A DNA stretch of 64,000 nucleotides from Myxococcales bacterium (lineage in GTDB: Bacteria > Myxococcota_A > UBA9042 > JABWCM01), in contig JABWCM010000004.1 of assembly GCA_013360285.1 (NCBI GenBank), positions 1 to 64,000 of the forward strand, read 5' to 3'. The position numbers were made by a program, and so were the translations under genes. Below the pieces are notes generated by a model that was not told the origin of the DNA, did no database searches, and worked only from the letters and a program-made list of their open reading frames with translations. Positions 27,004 through 35,772 of the stretch are shown here, piece by piece; the stretch's first letter is position 1, and every line of letters starts with the position of its first letter.

Positions 27004-28014
27004 TTGAATCTGATTCCTTTGGTATTGTTGCCACGTCGTTATTTTGCAGAAACCCGCGATGGGTGGTCATTGGCCTTGTATCGGTACGAACAACGTCGCC
27101 CGATTCCTTCGCAAAGCCCCGTCATATGCTGCCACGGACTGGGCTCGAATCGATACAACGTGGATGCACCAGGAAAATACAGCCTGGCACGTTATCTGCA
27201 CCAACGCGGTTTTGACACGTGGGTGTTGGAGTTGCGCGGAGCGGGAAACAGCCGGCGCAGGGTGGGAAGATTACATCGAAAGACAGTAACTTACGACTGG
27301 AATTTCGACGACCATGTTCATCATGACGTTCCGGCAACCCTTCGTTTGGTCCGTGCCGAAACCGGCCATGAAGATGTGCATTGGGTGGGCCACAGCATGG
27401 GTGGCATGGTTGGGTACGCTTTTTTGACCGTTGCGGCTCAACATCATCTGCGGAGTCTCACGGCTATCGGTTCGCCAACCTTTTCAGGAATGCGAAGCAA
27501 TTATTTAGATTGGGCGGTTCATTTAAGAGGTCTGCTGAAAATTCTGGATCGCCTGCCTTATCGGACAAGTTTACGCATGCTGTCACCGGTTGTGGTTCTT
27601 TTGCGGAAACAACTGACCGACTTATTTGCAAATCCGGAAAATTTGGACCCGTGGCTCATGCAACAATTGATTTTTCTTGCTCTTTCGGATTTGCCGACTT
27701 CGCTGATGCGTCAGTTTCTCGATTGGTATGTGGCGCATGATTTTCGAGGCTGGTACGGAACCCACAGCTACAAAGAAAATATGCAGAATATTCACGTTCC
27801 GGTGCATATCATCGCCGGTTCGATGGACAAACTCACTCCGCCGCACGATTTGCGGTACGTCTATGACCATCTCGCAAGTTCAGACAAACAATTTACGTTG
27901 TTTGGTAAGGAACGGGGACATACAACGGATTATGGGCATGTCGACCTGGTGCTCGGAAAACGGGCACCGGACGAAGTATTTCCCGAGGTTGCGAATTGGT
28001 TGTTGAACCGATAG
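27004..28014 (+). CDS. Alpha/beta hydrolase (lipase-like)
   Basis: A 336-residue hydrolase. The chain shows PVICCHGLGSNRYN (oxyanion region), GFDTWVLELRGAGNS, the nucleophile elbow GHSMGG near residue 130, the likely acid Asp in AGSMDKLTPP and the likely catalytic His in YGHVDLV. It resembles the lysosomal acid lipase/poly(3-hydroxybutyrate) depolymerase-type branch; the substrate is unknown. No signal peptide, so probably cytoplasmic. The start is TTG, preceded by AGAGGTCGG and just after the R1 element. Its stop touches the stop of the convergent lipoprotein gene. Confidence 0.85.
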   Translation: MNLIPLVLLPRRYFAETRDGWSLALYRYEQRRPIPSQSPVICCHGLGSNRYNVDAPGKYSLARYLHQRGFDTWVLELRGAGNSRRRVGRLHRKTVTYDWNFDDHVHHDVPATLRLVRAETGHEDVHWVGHSMGGMVGYAFLTVAAQHHLRSLTAIGSPTFSGMRSNYLDWAVHLRGLLKILDRLPYRTSLRMLSPVVVLLRKQLTDLFANPENLDPWLMQQLIFLALSDLPTSLMRQFLDWYVAHDFRGWYGTHSYKENMQNIHVPVHIIAGSMDKLTPPHDLRYVYDHLASSDKQFTLFGKERGHTTDYGHVDLVLGKRAPDEVFPEVANWLLNR

Positions 28015-29781
28015 TTATTGGCAATCGGGTTCCGTGGTGCGGTTGTCGATGTCTAGGGTAGGGTGAAAACAGTAATCGGTCGAAAACCCTGTCTTTTCTG
28101 CCGAATTCCAACTGTTTCCAAGTCCAAATCGTTTCGACAAGAACCATGCGGGGTCCAAAAATGGTGTTCCCTGAGCTAATTTAGTGAACTGTCCGAAGCT
28201 GCTTGGTTTCCATGACCAGGACCAAGGTGGCCGGCCGCCGTCCGTACCGACGTTCAAACCAAAAAAACTCGGGAGTTCTTTCAGGTTTCCCCCGGGTCGG
28301 CCGGCTTCCGGCTCGTAGTTAAAATCGAATCCGGCCGCCCAGACTTTCGTATCTCCGAATTGGTTTCGCCGGGACCACCACTCAATGACACCAGACCGCA
28401 GTTGGTATGTCGCATTTTCTAGTGAATTGGGCCATTTTCCATCTTTCTGAACGACGGTTGGTTCCTCGGATGGAGTGGTCATGGTCAGGTAGGATTGGCC
28501 TATTTTAATGCCGGCGTTCAACTCACATTCCCCGGGACCGCCCAATGCCCAGGAGCACGCCTGATGCAGTGGTGAAGTAACATAAAGAGCAAATCTTCCG
28601 TCGGGAAACAATGTTTCGCTTGGACCTTTGTCGTCTACCAGTGGTTTTCCGTCCAACGGTGAACCGCTGACCACGTAAGCAAACATGTCCTGGATGTCTC
28701 CCCGTCGACCGTACGTAACCGCTGCCACCGGAATGGGCTCAGGGTATTTCTGGACAACGATCATCACCCCGCTGGTGTCATTTGCGATTGGTTTACCGCC
28801 TGCACCTGCCGGATCCCGATACGGGTAAAACAAGGTGTATGTAAACACCCAGTGACTCTTTGTTTCGGCGACATCCCAGTATACGGTCGGCGAAAGAGAT
28901 TTTGCTTTTCCCTGTATCCACGTTGGGTTGTCGGCTGTCTGTTGATTGCCGTCGGCATCGAACGCGACCGGATAATCGTATTGCGGCAAATCGAATGACA
29001 ACGTTTGCCATATTGCCGGAGCGTATAGGGCGGCAAGGGTCACGTAATCGTCCCAGCCGGCCGGTGCCCCGGTAAAAAAGGAGGACTTGAACTCGGTTCC
29101 CAATTGGTTTCCTTCCAGATCCTGGACCACGGGGTCGACGCGCACCGTATATGGGCTCACATGGTGCAGTACGGACGCCTGAGGTGACAGTGTAATGCTG
29201 AGGCCATCCTGTGCTAGAACGGGAGGTCCTCCGATTGGTTTGTTTGCGATGTCCAACAGTTGGACGGTGTTGTTGTCGACGGTTTCTGGGCGTATTGGTT
29301 CGCTGAAGGTAATCACGACAACAAATGGAATCGTTACCTCGGTCTGCCCTTCTCCTGGATCGACCGACACCACTTGGGGCGGTCCGGGTTTACCGGGTGT
29401 GTGGGTGTCTTGTTGCCGCGAAACATCGATCGGGTCCTGTGTGGAGTCATTTGCCGTATCGGAAATTTGTGTGTCTGTCGGTGGTTGACTGTCGGCAACG
29501 TCTTCGATGGGAAGTTGTGTATCGTTTTCGTTGGTCCCCGCATCGGTAGGACCTGTGTCCTCCTCGAAGTCCGGTTCGAGGCTGTCGAGCGATGTTGCGG
29601 CGTCATTTGACGAGTCACCGATGTCGCCTGGTGCGGGTATCTCGCAGAATCCGGCGTTGCATACCTGTCCAACAGGGCATTCGGCGCTGCTGGTACACCC
29701 CGTGTCTTCAGAACAACCGGCTGTGGCAACGGCTATAAGACACAACATAAAAGCAAGGAAGATGTGAATTCTATGTATCAT
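28015..29781 (-). CDS. Lipoprotein with SbsA-type Ig-like domain
   Basis: A 588-residue lipoprotein: signal peptide and lipobox VATAGC, then a small Cys module (CTSSAECPVGQVCNAGFC). An Asp/Thr-rich linker runs to about residue 130. Residues about 135-240 are an Ig-like SbsA/Big_5 domain (PQVVSVDPGEGQTEVTIPFV ... ITFSEPI ... YTVRVDP). The C-terminal 340 residues, rich in Trp and Tyr, are unassigned. A role as a surface-exposed binding protein is inferred. It is divergent from the LolC/E-like gene. Confidence 0.75.
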   Translation of the reverse strand: MIHRIHIFLAFMLCLIAVATAGCSEDTGCTSSAECPVGQVCNAGFCEIPAPGDIGDSSNDAATSLDSLEPDFEEDTGPTDAGTNENDTQLPIEDVADSQPPTDTQISDTANDSTQDPIDVSRQQDTHTPGKPGPPQVVSVDPGEGQTEVTIPFVVVITFSEPIRPETVDNNTVQLLDIANKPIGGPPVLAQDGLSITLSPQASVLHHVSPYTVRVDPVVQDLEGNQLGTEFKSSFFTGAPAGWDDYVTLAALYAPAIWQTLSFDLPQYDYPVAFDADGNQQTADNPTWIQGKAKSLSPTVYWDVAETKSHWVFTYTLFYPYRDPAGAGGKPIANDTSGVMIVVQKYPEPIPVAAVTYGRRGDIQDMFAYVVSGSPLDGKPLVDDKGPSETLFPDGRFALYVTSPLHQACSWALGGPGECELNAGIKIGQSYLTMTTPSEEPTVVQKDGKWPNSLENATYQLRSGVIEWWSRRNQFGDTKVWAAGFDFNYEPEAGRPGGNLKELPSFFGLNVGTDGGRPPWSWSWKPSSFGQFTKLAQGTPFLDPAWFLSKRFGLGNSWNSAEKTGFSTDYCFHPTLDIDNRTTEPDCQ

Positions 29782-29885
29782 TCGGCGCTCCGTTGCAAAG
29801 CGGTTTAGGCGGGTTATACTTTCCGACCTTTGAGCGCCGTGTCAATGCTGTGCGCTCCGAAACCATCCTACCCGACGAGGTTCGT

Positions 29886-32000
29886 TTGATAAAGAAGGCT
29901 GAATCATCCTCCGTGCCTTCGAAACACTCCTGGGTTACGCGCTGGTATGAATTATTCGTTGCGTTCCGGATTTTACGGTCACGGCGAAGTGGATCGTTGA
30001 GCCTGGTCACCGTGTTGTCGGTTTGCGGAATCGTGATCGGCGTGGGACTGCTGATCCCCGTTTTAGGCGTCACGAGCGGCTTTCACGTAACTTTGCGGGA
30101 CCGGATACTCGGCTTACATCCCCATCTCATCGTTTTGAAAAAATCAGGGGACTTCCAGGAATATCAAAAGGTTGCCGAAGAAATTCGTCAGGCCGACGGG
30201 GTTTTGGGCGCTTCTCCGGCGACCTATTTTGAGGTGTTGGCTGCCGCCGAAAACCGGCGGTCTGGTGTTGCCCTAAAAGGCATTGATCTGACTACGGTTC
30301 GGCAGGTGAGCAAACTCGATCCCGCGATCGTTGAAGGGGGACTAAATTCCTTACAAAGTGAGCCGAATTATACACTAAATGAAGAAAAACTCACCATTTC
30401 CCATGTGGTGGAAGACACCGGTTGGTTGGCGGTTGTGGTCCCCGACCAGGATCATGCCGGAAAACGAGGCCTAATTTGGGTTGGCGATGATACCGGCGTT
30501 CCGGAGTTTGGTCGGGCTCGGTTGAGGTTTGTGCATGCAGCCGCGGGAGAAAAGCCGTTGCAGTTGCGTGTCAAGATAGTGGATGACGGTCAAAATAGAC
30601 GTGAAATTGATAATATTCGGATGGATAACTTCATGGAGTCTACCGAAACCGTAGATTTCGGTCGTGTGTCGTCTGCAATCAGTGTGGATCCCGGCGAGAT
30701 CGACTTGGAATGGCTTGTTGACGGACGGGTGGTGGGCGAAAGCAAGGTAACGGTGCGCGAAGGAGAGGCGGTAGATCTCGTGCGGTTAAACGGCTCGGCA
30801 CTAAAACAGATGATCGCGGTACCTCAGGAGCGTGCCGTTTTGGCAGTTTCTGAACAAGTTCCACCACAAGACAATCCCAGACCGGGAAAAGTAAGGCTCG
30901 TCAACGGTACCACTATTCCGGTATCGCTGTGGATAACCGGAGAGCCGCTGGAGGCCATACCGGCAGTGGCGGCGTATACAGTGAGTGTGTTTGTGGATGT
31001 TCCTGGGCAACTGCCCGGTATTCTGTTGGGCGAAGGGCTTAAAAAGAGACTCAACGTTGGGTTAGGAGATCGGGTCGACCTGGTGAGCCCTTTGCGGGGA
31101 GTTGACAGCCAAATGTTGGGTCCGTTTGGCATGTCGCCATCCAGTGCTCGGTTTCGTGTTGTCGGGTGGTTTCGTTCGGGATACCACGAACACGACGTGC
31201 GGTTTGCGCTTGTGGATTTTCGTGTCGCGCAACGGTTTCTAAATCGGGGTGACGTGGTTTTGTGGATCGACGTGCGATTTGACGACGTGTTGAAAGTCAA
31301 AGCCTACAGCGAGGATTTGCGTAGACGGATCGAGCCGTACGGTCTGGGAGACTTTCTCGACGCTGCGGAGAGTCTGCAAGCGAGTATTGATCGAATTGCA
31401 TCGGGCGATGTACGCGGTTACGCGATGCAGCGACCTGAAAACGCGGTCGACTATCTAAAGAATGTGACTGGTATCTTACATCTCCTCCGCAGACAGGACA
31501 CGGGTTTTGGCTATTCCGAGCGCTATAAGCTGGTCGATTGGGAAGAAATGAACCACAACTTGTTTACCGCGTTTAAGCTCCAACGTGTTGCAACAACTGT
31601 TTTTTTTCTCATCATCATCGTCGTGGCTGCATTCAATGCCGTTGGAAGCCAGGTCATGATGATCCACGAAAAAAAAGGCGACATTGCCATCCTCAAAGCG
31701 ATGGGGGTTCCTAAGTCGGCGATTCTGCGAATTTTTATGATTCAAGGCATGTTTGTGTCGGCTTTGGGGACATCTTTGGGCATAGGAATCGGAATCTTGT
31801 TGGCCAAATTGGTGGACTGGGTGGACTATCCGCTTGAGGCGGAGGTGTATTTGATTTCGGAGTTACCGGTTTGGTTGGACAGTATCTGGCTGGTCGTGGT
31901 GTGTACGTTAAGTTTACTCCTGACGGCAGGTACAACACTGTATAGTGCCCGGTGGGCGGCGCGGTTGGCGCCGGTGGTAGGATTACGGCAGATAGACTGA
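29886..32000 (+). CDS. LolC/LolE-like ABC permease with large extracytoplasmic insertion
   Basis: A FtsX-fold permease of about 704 residues. The N-terminal part (WYELFVAFRILRSRRSGSLS, then SVCGIVIGVGLLIPVLGVTSGFH) and the C-terminal three-helix part (VVAAFNAVGSQVMMIHEKKGDIAILKAMG) fit LolC/LolE, which extract lipoproteins from the inner membrane. Such proteins usually have about 400 residues. The excess is an insertion in the first periplasmic domain, about residues 155-370. It holds a pattern seen in DUF4397 domains (ARLRFVHAAAGEKPLQLRV, VRLVNGTTIPVSLWI). No ATP-binding partner gene is adjacent. The start is uncertain: TTG 29886 follows GACGAGGT, while a TTG at 29793 would also be in frame. 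Confidence 0.82.
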   Translation: MIKKAESSSVPSKHSWVTRWYELFVAFRILRSRRSGSLSLVTVLSVCGIVIGVGLLIPVLGVTSGFHVTLRDRILGLHPHLIVLKKSGDFQEYQKVAEEIRQADGVLGASPATYFEVLAAAENRRSGVALKGIDLTTVRQVSKLDPAIVEGGLNSLQSEPNYTLNEEKLTISHVVEDTGWLAVVVPDQDHAGKRGLIWVGDDTGVPEFGRARLRFVHAAAGEKPLQLRVKIVDDGQNRREIDNIRMDNFMESTETVDFGRVSSAISVDPGEIDLEWLVDGRVVGESKVTVREGEAVDLVRLNGSALKQMIAVPQERAVLAVSEQVPPQDNPRPGKVRLVNGTTIPVSLWITGEPLEAIPAVAAYTVSVFVDVPGQLPGILLGEGLKKRLNVGLGDRVDLVSPLRGVDSQMLGPFGMSPSSARFRVVGWFRSGYHEHDVRFALVDFRVAQRFLNRGDVVLWIDVRFDDVLKVKAYSEDLRRRIEPYGLGDFLDAAESLQASIDRIASGDVRGYAMQRPENAVDYLKNVTGILHLLRRQDTGFGYSERYKLVDWEEMNHNLFTAFKLQRVATTVFFLIIIVVAAFNAVGSQVMMIHEKKGDIAILKAMGVPKSAILRIFMIQGMFVSALGTSLGIGIGILLAKLVDWVDYPLEAEVYLISELPVWLDSIWLVVVCTLSLLLTAGTTLYSARWAARLAPVVGLRQID

Positions 32001-32037
32001 TGATGGTCAATAAATCGGACCGTAGGCGATGAAATGA

Positions 32038-32224
32038 GCGTGGATTTCTCGCAAGCTTGAGGCGACGAGCGCCGGTCCGCGAGCATCTTCGGGCATCGTA
32101 AATTTTCTTGTTCTCAACATGGCGCAGCCAGGCGCTGCCATGCCTGTGGGCAAAAAATGCTCCACCGCCCCGAATCTGCAGGCATCTCAGCACTCCCGCC
32201 CGCAAGCTCGTGAGAATTCCCGGT
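32038..32224. repeat. R5 element between convergent stops
   Basis: The ends form an imperfect inverted repeat: GGATTTCTCGCAAGCTTG on the left, and on the right the reverse complement of GGAATTCTCACGAGCTTG. The element fills the gap between two convergent genes and touches the amine oxidase stop codon. Related ends occur at 38547, 40432 and 49091. Confidence 0.5.
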
Positions 32225-33780
32225 TAAGGGCGGAACCGGAATCTGCGGGCCAAACGAATCGCTCGGCGGCGAATAATACGTTTTAGGGTGCTCTGTGAGG
32301 TGACCGCACCCGTCGCCACACCGGAGTCGATCTCATTTGCTGCTCTTTTGCCCGATTCAATTGCCCCTTGAATCCACCCCGCCCAAATCGAAGTGTGTTC
32401 GCCTGCGAAATGGATACGCCCTTCGGCTCGGGCCAAAAGTGGGTACATCCAGCCTTGACCGGGAAGAATGTCGGTCCATGCTCCTTTGACCCACGGATCC
32501 TCCGACCACGCGTGGGCCGCTGAATGGACAACCTTGGAACCGAAATCCGGAAAAAACTTTTCGATTTCTCCGGTAAGATAAGCCATGCGATTATCTTTGG
32601 ATTGTGCCGCAAAAGCCAACGCGTTTTCGTACTGCATATACGCAAGCACCATTCCGTGGGTTCCGTCCAGCACATCACTCAAATCCCACAGCCTTTCCGC
32701 GGCGGTGTCGGTTTTGGCGATTTTAAGGCCACCGATTCCTTCGCTTTGCCAAAACTTGGTGTCGGTCTGAAGGGCGATGCGCGACGCGGGCATCATATAC
32801 AATTCGTTGATACACTTGGTCTTGTCAGCCGCAAAAGCCGGCTTTATGTCAATGTCTCGCAAAATCGAATACGGAATGGCGCATACTACGTGTTCCGCGG
32901 TCATTGAACCCGCTTTTCCGTTGTTTTCATAATGTACGGTAACCTTGGAGTCGTCATGATCTATGCCCACCACAACGTGTTCGAGCATGATCCGGTCGCC
33001 CAATTTTTCGGCGAGTCCCAGCGGCAATCCGTCGTTTCCACCGCGAATGTGGTAGGTTTTGTCCCAGTCTTGGTCGGCCACCTCGAGTGCCATCCAGGCG
33101 ATGGTACCGATTTTATTGATTTCTGAGCCCTGATCCGAACCGTATAACAAGAGCCAGTCGTCACTTGCCCCGCGGTCCTTCAGGAAGTCGCGGTAAATTT
33201 TGTTGTCGAACGCTTCCATCATCCCTTCAGCGGGAAATGACCCGTCGCGAGGATTGCCGAACAAGTCGAAGTTTGCGGCGATGTAGTCTTCCCACATGCC
33301 AAGCCCCTTTTCCGCTTCAATGGTGCTGAAGTTAAATGCGGCAGGCCATCCGTCTCCGTCTTTGTGTACGAAACGTTCGCCTTTCAGGTAATATAAGGGG
33401 TCACCCGACCCAAATTCGTCAAGTTCCAACCCAAGTTCTTCTACATAGGCCAAGGTTTGGTCGTGGACGTCGGGAATTCGAACCGCACCCATTTCCCCAT
33501 ATTGCCCGTCCTTGAATCCGTCGCGCCACGTCCATATCCGGCCACCAACGCGGGATTGGGCCTCCAGCACAACAACCTCATGACCACGTTTCATCAACTC
33601 GTAGGCTGCGGTCAATCCCGCCATTCCAGCACCCAACACCACGATTTTGTGCGGCGTTTCACTACCGCCGCCCGTATCGGAACCGTTGTCTGACTCGCCG
33701 CTATCACAGCGGATGAGTGCGGTTGCGCCCGCGGCCGACAACAATTTCAAGAATAACCGTCGATCCAACTCTTTTTGCAT
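32224..33780 (-). CDS. Flavin-dependent amine oxidase, exported by Tat
   Basis: A 518-residue flavoprotein of the monoamine oxidase family. The N-terminus (KELDRRLFLKLLSAAGATAL) is a Tat-type signal with RRLFLK; an IRC just after it might be a lipobox. The FAD Rossmann site is VVLGAGMAGLTAAYELMKRG ... VVVLEAQSRVGGR. The C-terminal GRIHFAGEHTSIWAGWIQGA contributes to flavin binding and is typical of L-amino-acid and monoamine oxidases. It probably oxidises an amine or amino acid outside the cytoplasm. The ATG follows AGGG at 8 bases; a GTG two codons earlier is possible. Confidence 0.88.
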   Translation of the reverse strand: MQKELDRRLFLKLLSAAGATALIRCDSGESDNGSDTGGGSETPHKIVVLGAGMAGLTAAYELMKRGHEVVVLEAQSRVGGRIWTWRDGFKDGQYGEMGAVRIPDVHDQTLAYVEELGLELDEFGSGDPLYYLKGERFVHKDGDGWPAAFNFSTIEAEKGLGMWEDYIAANFDLFGNPRDGSFPAEGMMEAFDNKIYRDFLKDRGASDDWLLLYGSDQGSEINKIGTIAWMALEVADQDWDKTYHIRGGNDGLPLGLAEKLGDRIMLEHVVVGIDHDDSKVTVHYENNGKAGSMTAEHVVCAIPYSILRDIDIKPAFAADKTKCINELYMMPASRIALQTDTKFWQSEGIGGLKIAKTDTAAERLWDLSDVLDGTHGMVLAYMQYENALAFAAQSKDNRMAYLTGEIEKFFPDFGSKVVHSAAHAWSEDPWVKGAWTDILPGQGWMYPLLARAEGRIHFAGEHTSIWAGWIQGAIESGKRAANEIDSGVATGAVTSQSTLKRIIRRRAIRLARRFRFRP

Positions 33781-34226
33781 ACACACAGCCCTAAAACGTT
33801 ACGTTTGACATGTTTGTGGCGGTTTATTGAAAGATTTTCCGGGGGCAACTGCGTCGGTCGAGTGCCGACGTGCGGAAATCAATAACTACGCCAACAGTTC
33901 AGTTAAAAATCGTAAACAACCGGTGCCCCAAATCTCACGCAGAACCCGATTGTAGCTCAGCGGCAAATAATGGACCAGCGATGTCTGTATATTGTTCTTT
34001 TCCATACGGTCCGATGTCGTTGTTAAGCGGCGCCAAAAGTAGGTATGGTTCGGAAAGGACGTTCCGTGCCGAATTGAAGTCGTTGTTGGTATTGTGGATC
34101 TGTGGGGATGGTGAAAGCATACACAGATAACGGAGGGTGAGAACTGTTGTTTGTGAGTGCGATTCGTGTTTTGCACCGCCGATGGGTGTGGCTTCCAAAT
34201 GCTGCCACGTTCGGGAAATTTTCGTT
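33781..34226. other. Divergent intergenic region, no supported gene
   Basis: It lies between the amine oxidase start and the membrane-protein start. Short open frames occur on both strands but have no ribosome-binding site and low-complexity products. The string GATTGTAGCTCAGCGGC looks like a tRNA D-arm, but no tRNA can be folded around it. Confidence 0.4.
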
Positions 34227-35771
34227 ATGAATGACCGCCGATTGAGACCGTTTCGTGTGTTGCTTCACCCGTTGTGGGTGGTTTCTTTGTGCCTTCTCGT
34301 TGTCAACGATCATTGGTTCAAACAGGTATACCCTGGTTGGTTGAGCGGTAAGATAAGCGATTTTGTCGGTTTGATCGTTGCCCCATGGGTTCTGTGTGCT
34401 CTTTTTGGGGTGCGGCGGCGTGGTACTGCTGCCGGTGTGCACGTGGCGGTCGGGGTGATCTTTTCCGCAATCAATTTGTCCACAGGTGCAGCCGGCATCA
34501 TGTCGATGGTGACCGGCTGGGTCGGATTTCCCTGGAGTATTACTGTCGACTGGACCGATTTGGTTGGTCTCCCGATGTTGGGCGTCTCGTGGATTTACCT
34601 GCTACCAAAAGCCACCCATGCTGAAATGGTCACAAAGCGTTCGGCGATACGTTTTCAATATGTTGTGTCGCGCTTGACACTGATTCTTGGCGCAGTGGCC
34701 TGTATGGCCACAAGCCCGCCCGATCCGGACGTGACCGATGCACAACCATTTCCACCGGTTCCGATACAAACCGATGCGTATTTGTTTAATAATACAGGTA
34801 TTTCCCGCGTGATCCGCCTCCGACCACTCAATGATGCAATCCGATTGGACTGTGACCTTATTGCAACCGACCCGAATGGGCTATTGGCCCGGTCGGTGTT
34901 TGGCAAAGCATCCGTATACGAACTGTTTCCGAATTCCTTCTTGCCATTGGTTCGTTCCAATAATGTAAATGAATGCACTGCCTATCTTATCGATGGAGAC
35001 GGCTTGCCGGTGCGGCTCTTGTTCTGGACGAAAGACGATTTGCCGGTAATCCTCACGGATTCGTCCGCGCCCTTGGGTAGGGTTGAACTGGTTTTGGAAG
35101 GGACAGATCAAACAGCCTTACACGTTGATCCCACCTCGCCAGTTGATCTTTTCTTTCCCGCTCCTCCGTTGGAGCCTGCCCCCTCTGCGCAAGGGTGTGC
35201 CGTACCTTCGGCAGAGCAGTCGATCGTCTGGGAGTTGCCCGTTCCTCTTGGTGTCCATACCTTGACCGATATTCAGGTCACGTCCGATGGATGTGCCGCG
35301 TTGACATTGTCGCAGGGTGAAGGTGAGTCCATTCAGTGGTTTGTGTGTTTGCCTTATGGAATGTTGTCTCTGGAACCGGGGGCGGTCGTGACCATCACAA
35401 GTCCGGTTGTGAACAATCTGTCAACGGTGCAGATCGATTGGGAGTCCGGTGTTGTGAAAGCAGCAATTGGTGGTTCCGTGGTACCGTTTGATGGCGTCAA
35501 CACCTCGGTTACCGTGTCGGAAGAATGCGGATGGACACATGATGAATGTGGTTCGCTGGTTCGGCCGCTCGTAATTGGGGTTTCCGGCGCCGTTTCCGGA
35601 ATTCCAACTAATATAACAGATAGTCCCGTTAAATTTGAGGGAGATACTGCGGTGCTTGTTGTGACCCGAGCGTTTGCTGTTGCCATGTCCGGGACCACGT
35701 GTATCGACCCGGCAGTGGATGTTTCGGAGCATTATTTCGAAAGCGTGATTTCTATGACCAAGGAGAACTGA
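34227..35771 (+). CDS. Membrane protein with large extracytoplasmic domain
   Basis: A 514-residue protein. Residues about 1-160 have four or five hydrophobic helices (LHPLWVVSLCLLVVND, FVGLIVAPWVLCALFGV, VHVAVGVIFSAINLSTG, LTLILGAVACMAT). The remaining 350 residues are likely periplasmic and beta-rich, with scattered Cys. No family is recognised. I chose the ATG at the first helix because the upstream extension is Cys-rich and lacks coding character. The next gene starts one base after the stop, so a shared operon with the VWA lipoprotein is very likely. Confidence 0.65.
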   Translation: MNDRRLRPFRVLLHPLWVVSLCLLVVNDHWFKQVYPGWLSGKISDFVGLIVAPWVLCALFGVRRRGTAAGVHVAVGVIFSAINLSTGAAGIMSMVTGWVGFPWSITVDWTDLVGLPMLGVSWIYLLPKATHAEMVTKRSAIRFQYVVSRLTLILGAVACMATSPPDPDVTDAQPFPPVPIQTDAYLFNNTGISRVIRLRPLNDAIRLDCDLIATDPNGLLARSVFGKASVYELFPNSFLPLVRSNNVNECTAYLIDGDGLPVRLLFWTKDDLPVILTDSSAPLGRVELVLEGTDQTALHVDPTSPVDLFFPAPPLEPAPSAQGCAVPSAEQSIVWELPVPLGVHTLTDIQVTSDGCAALTLSQGEGESIQWFVCLPYGMLSLEPGAVVTITSPVVNNLSTVQIDWESGVVKAAIGGSVVPFDGVNTSVTVSEECGWTHDECGSLVRPLVIGVSGAVSGIPTNITDSPVKFEGDTAVLVVTRAFAVAMSGTTCIDPAVDVSEHYFESVISMTKEN

Positions 35772-35772
35772 C

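Noticed and set aside
33945-33975. tRNA gene suggested by GATTGTAGCTCAGCGG
   Set aside because: No acceptor stem, anticodon arm or T-arm (GGTTCGAATCC type) can be fitted around it.
33886-34198. Minus-strand frames of 87-96 residues
   Set aside because: They overlap in different frames in AT-rich intergenic DNA, have no start signals, and are Thr/His-rich.
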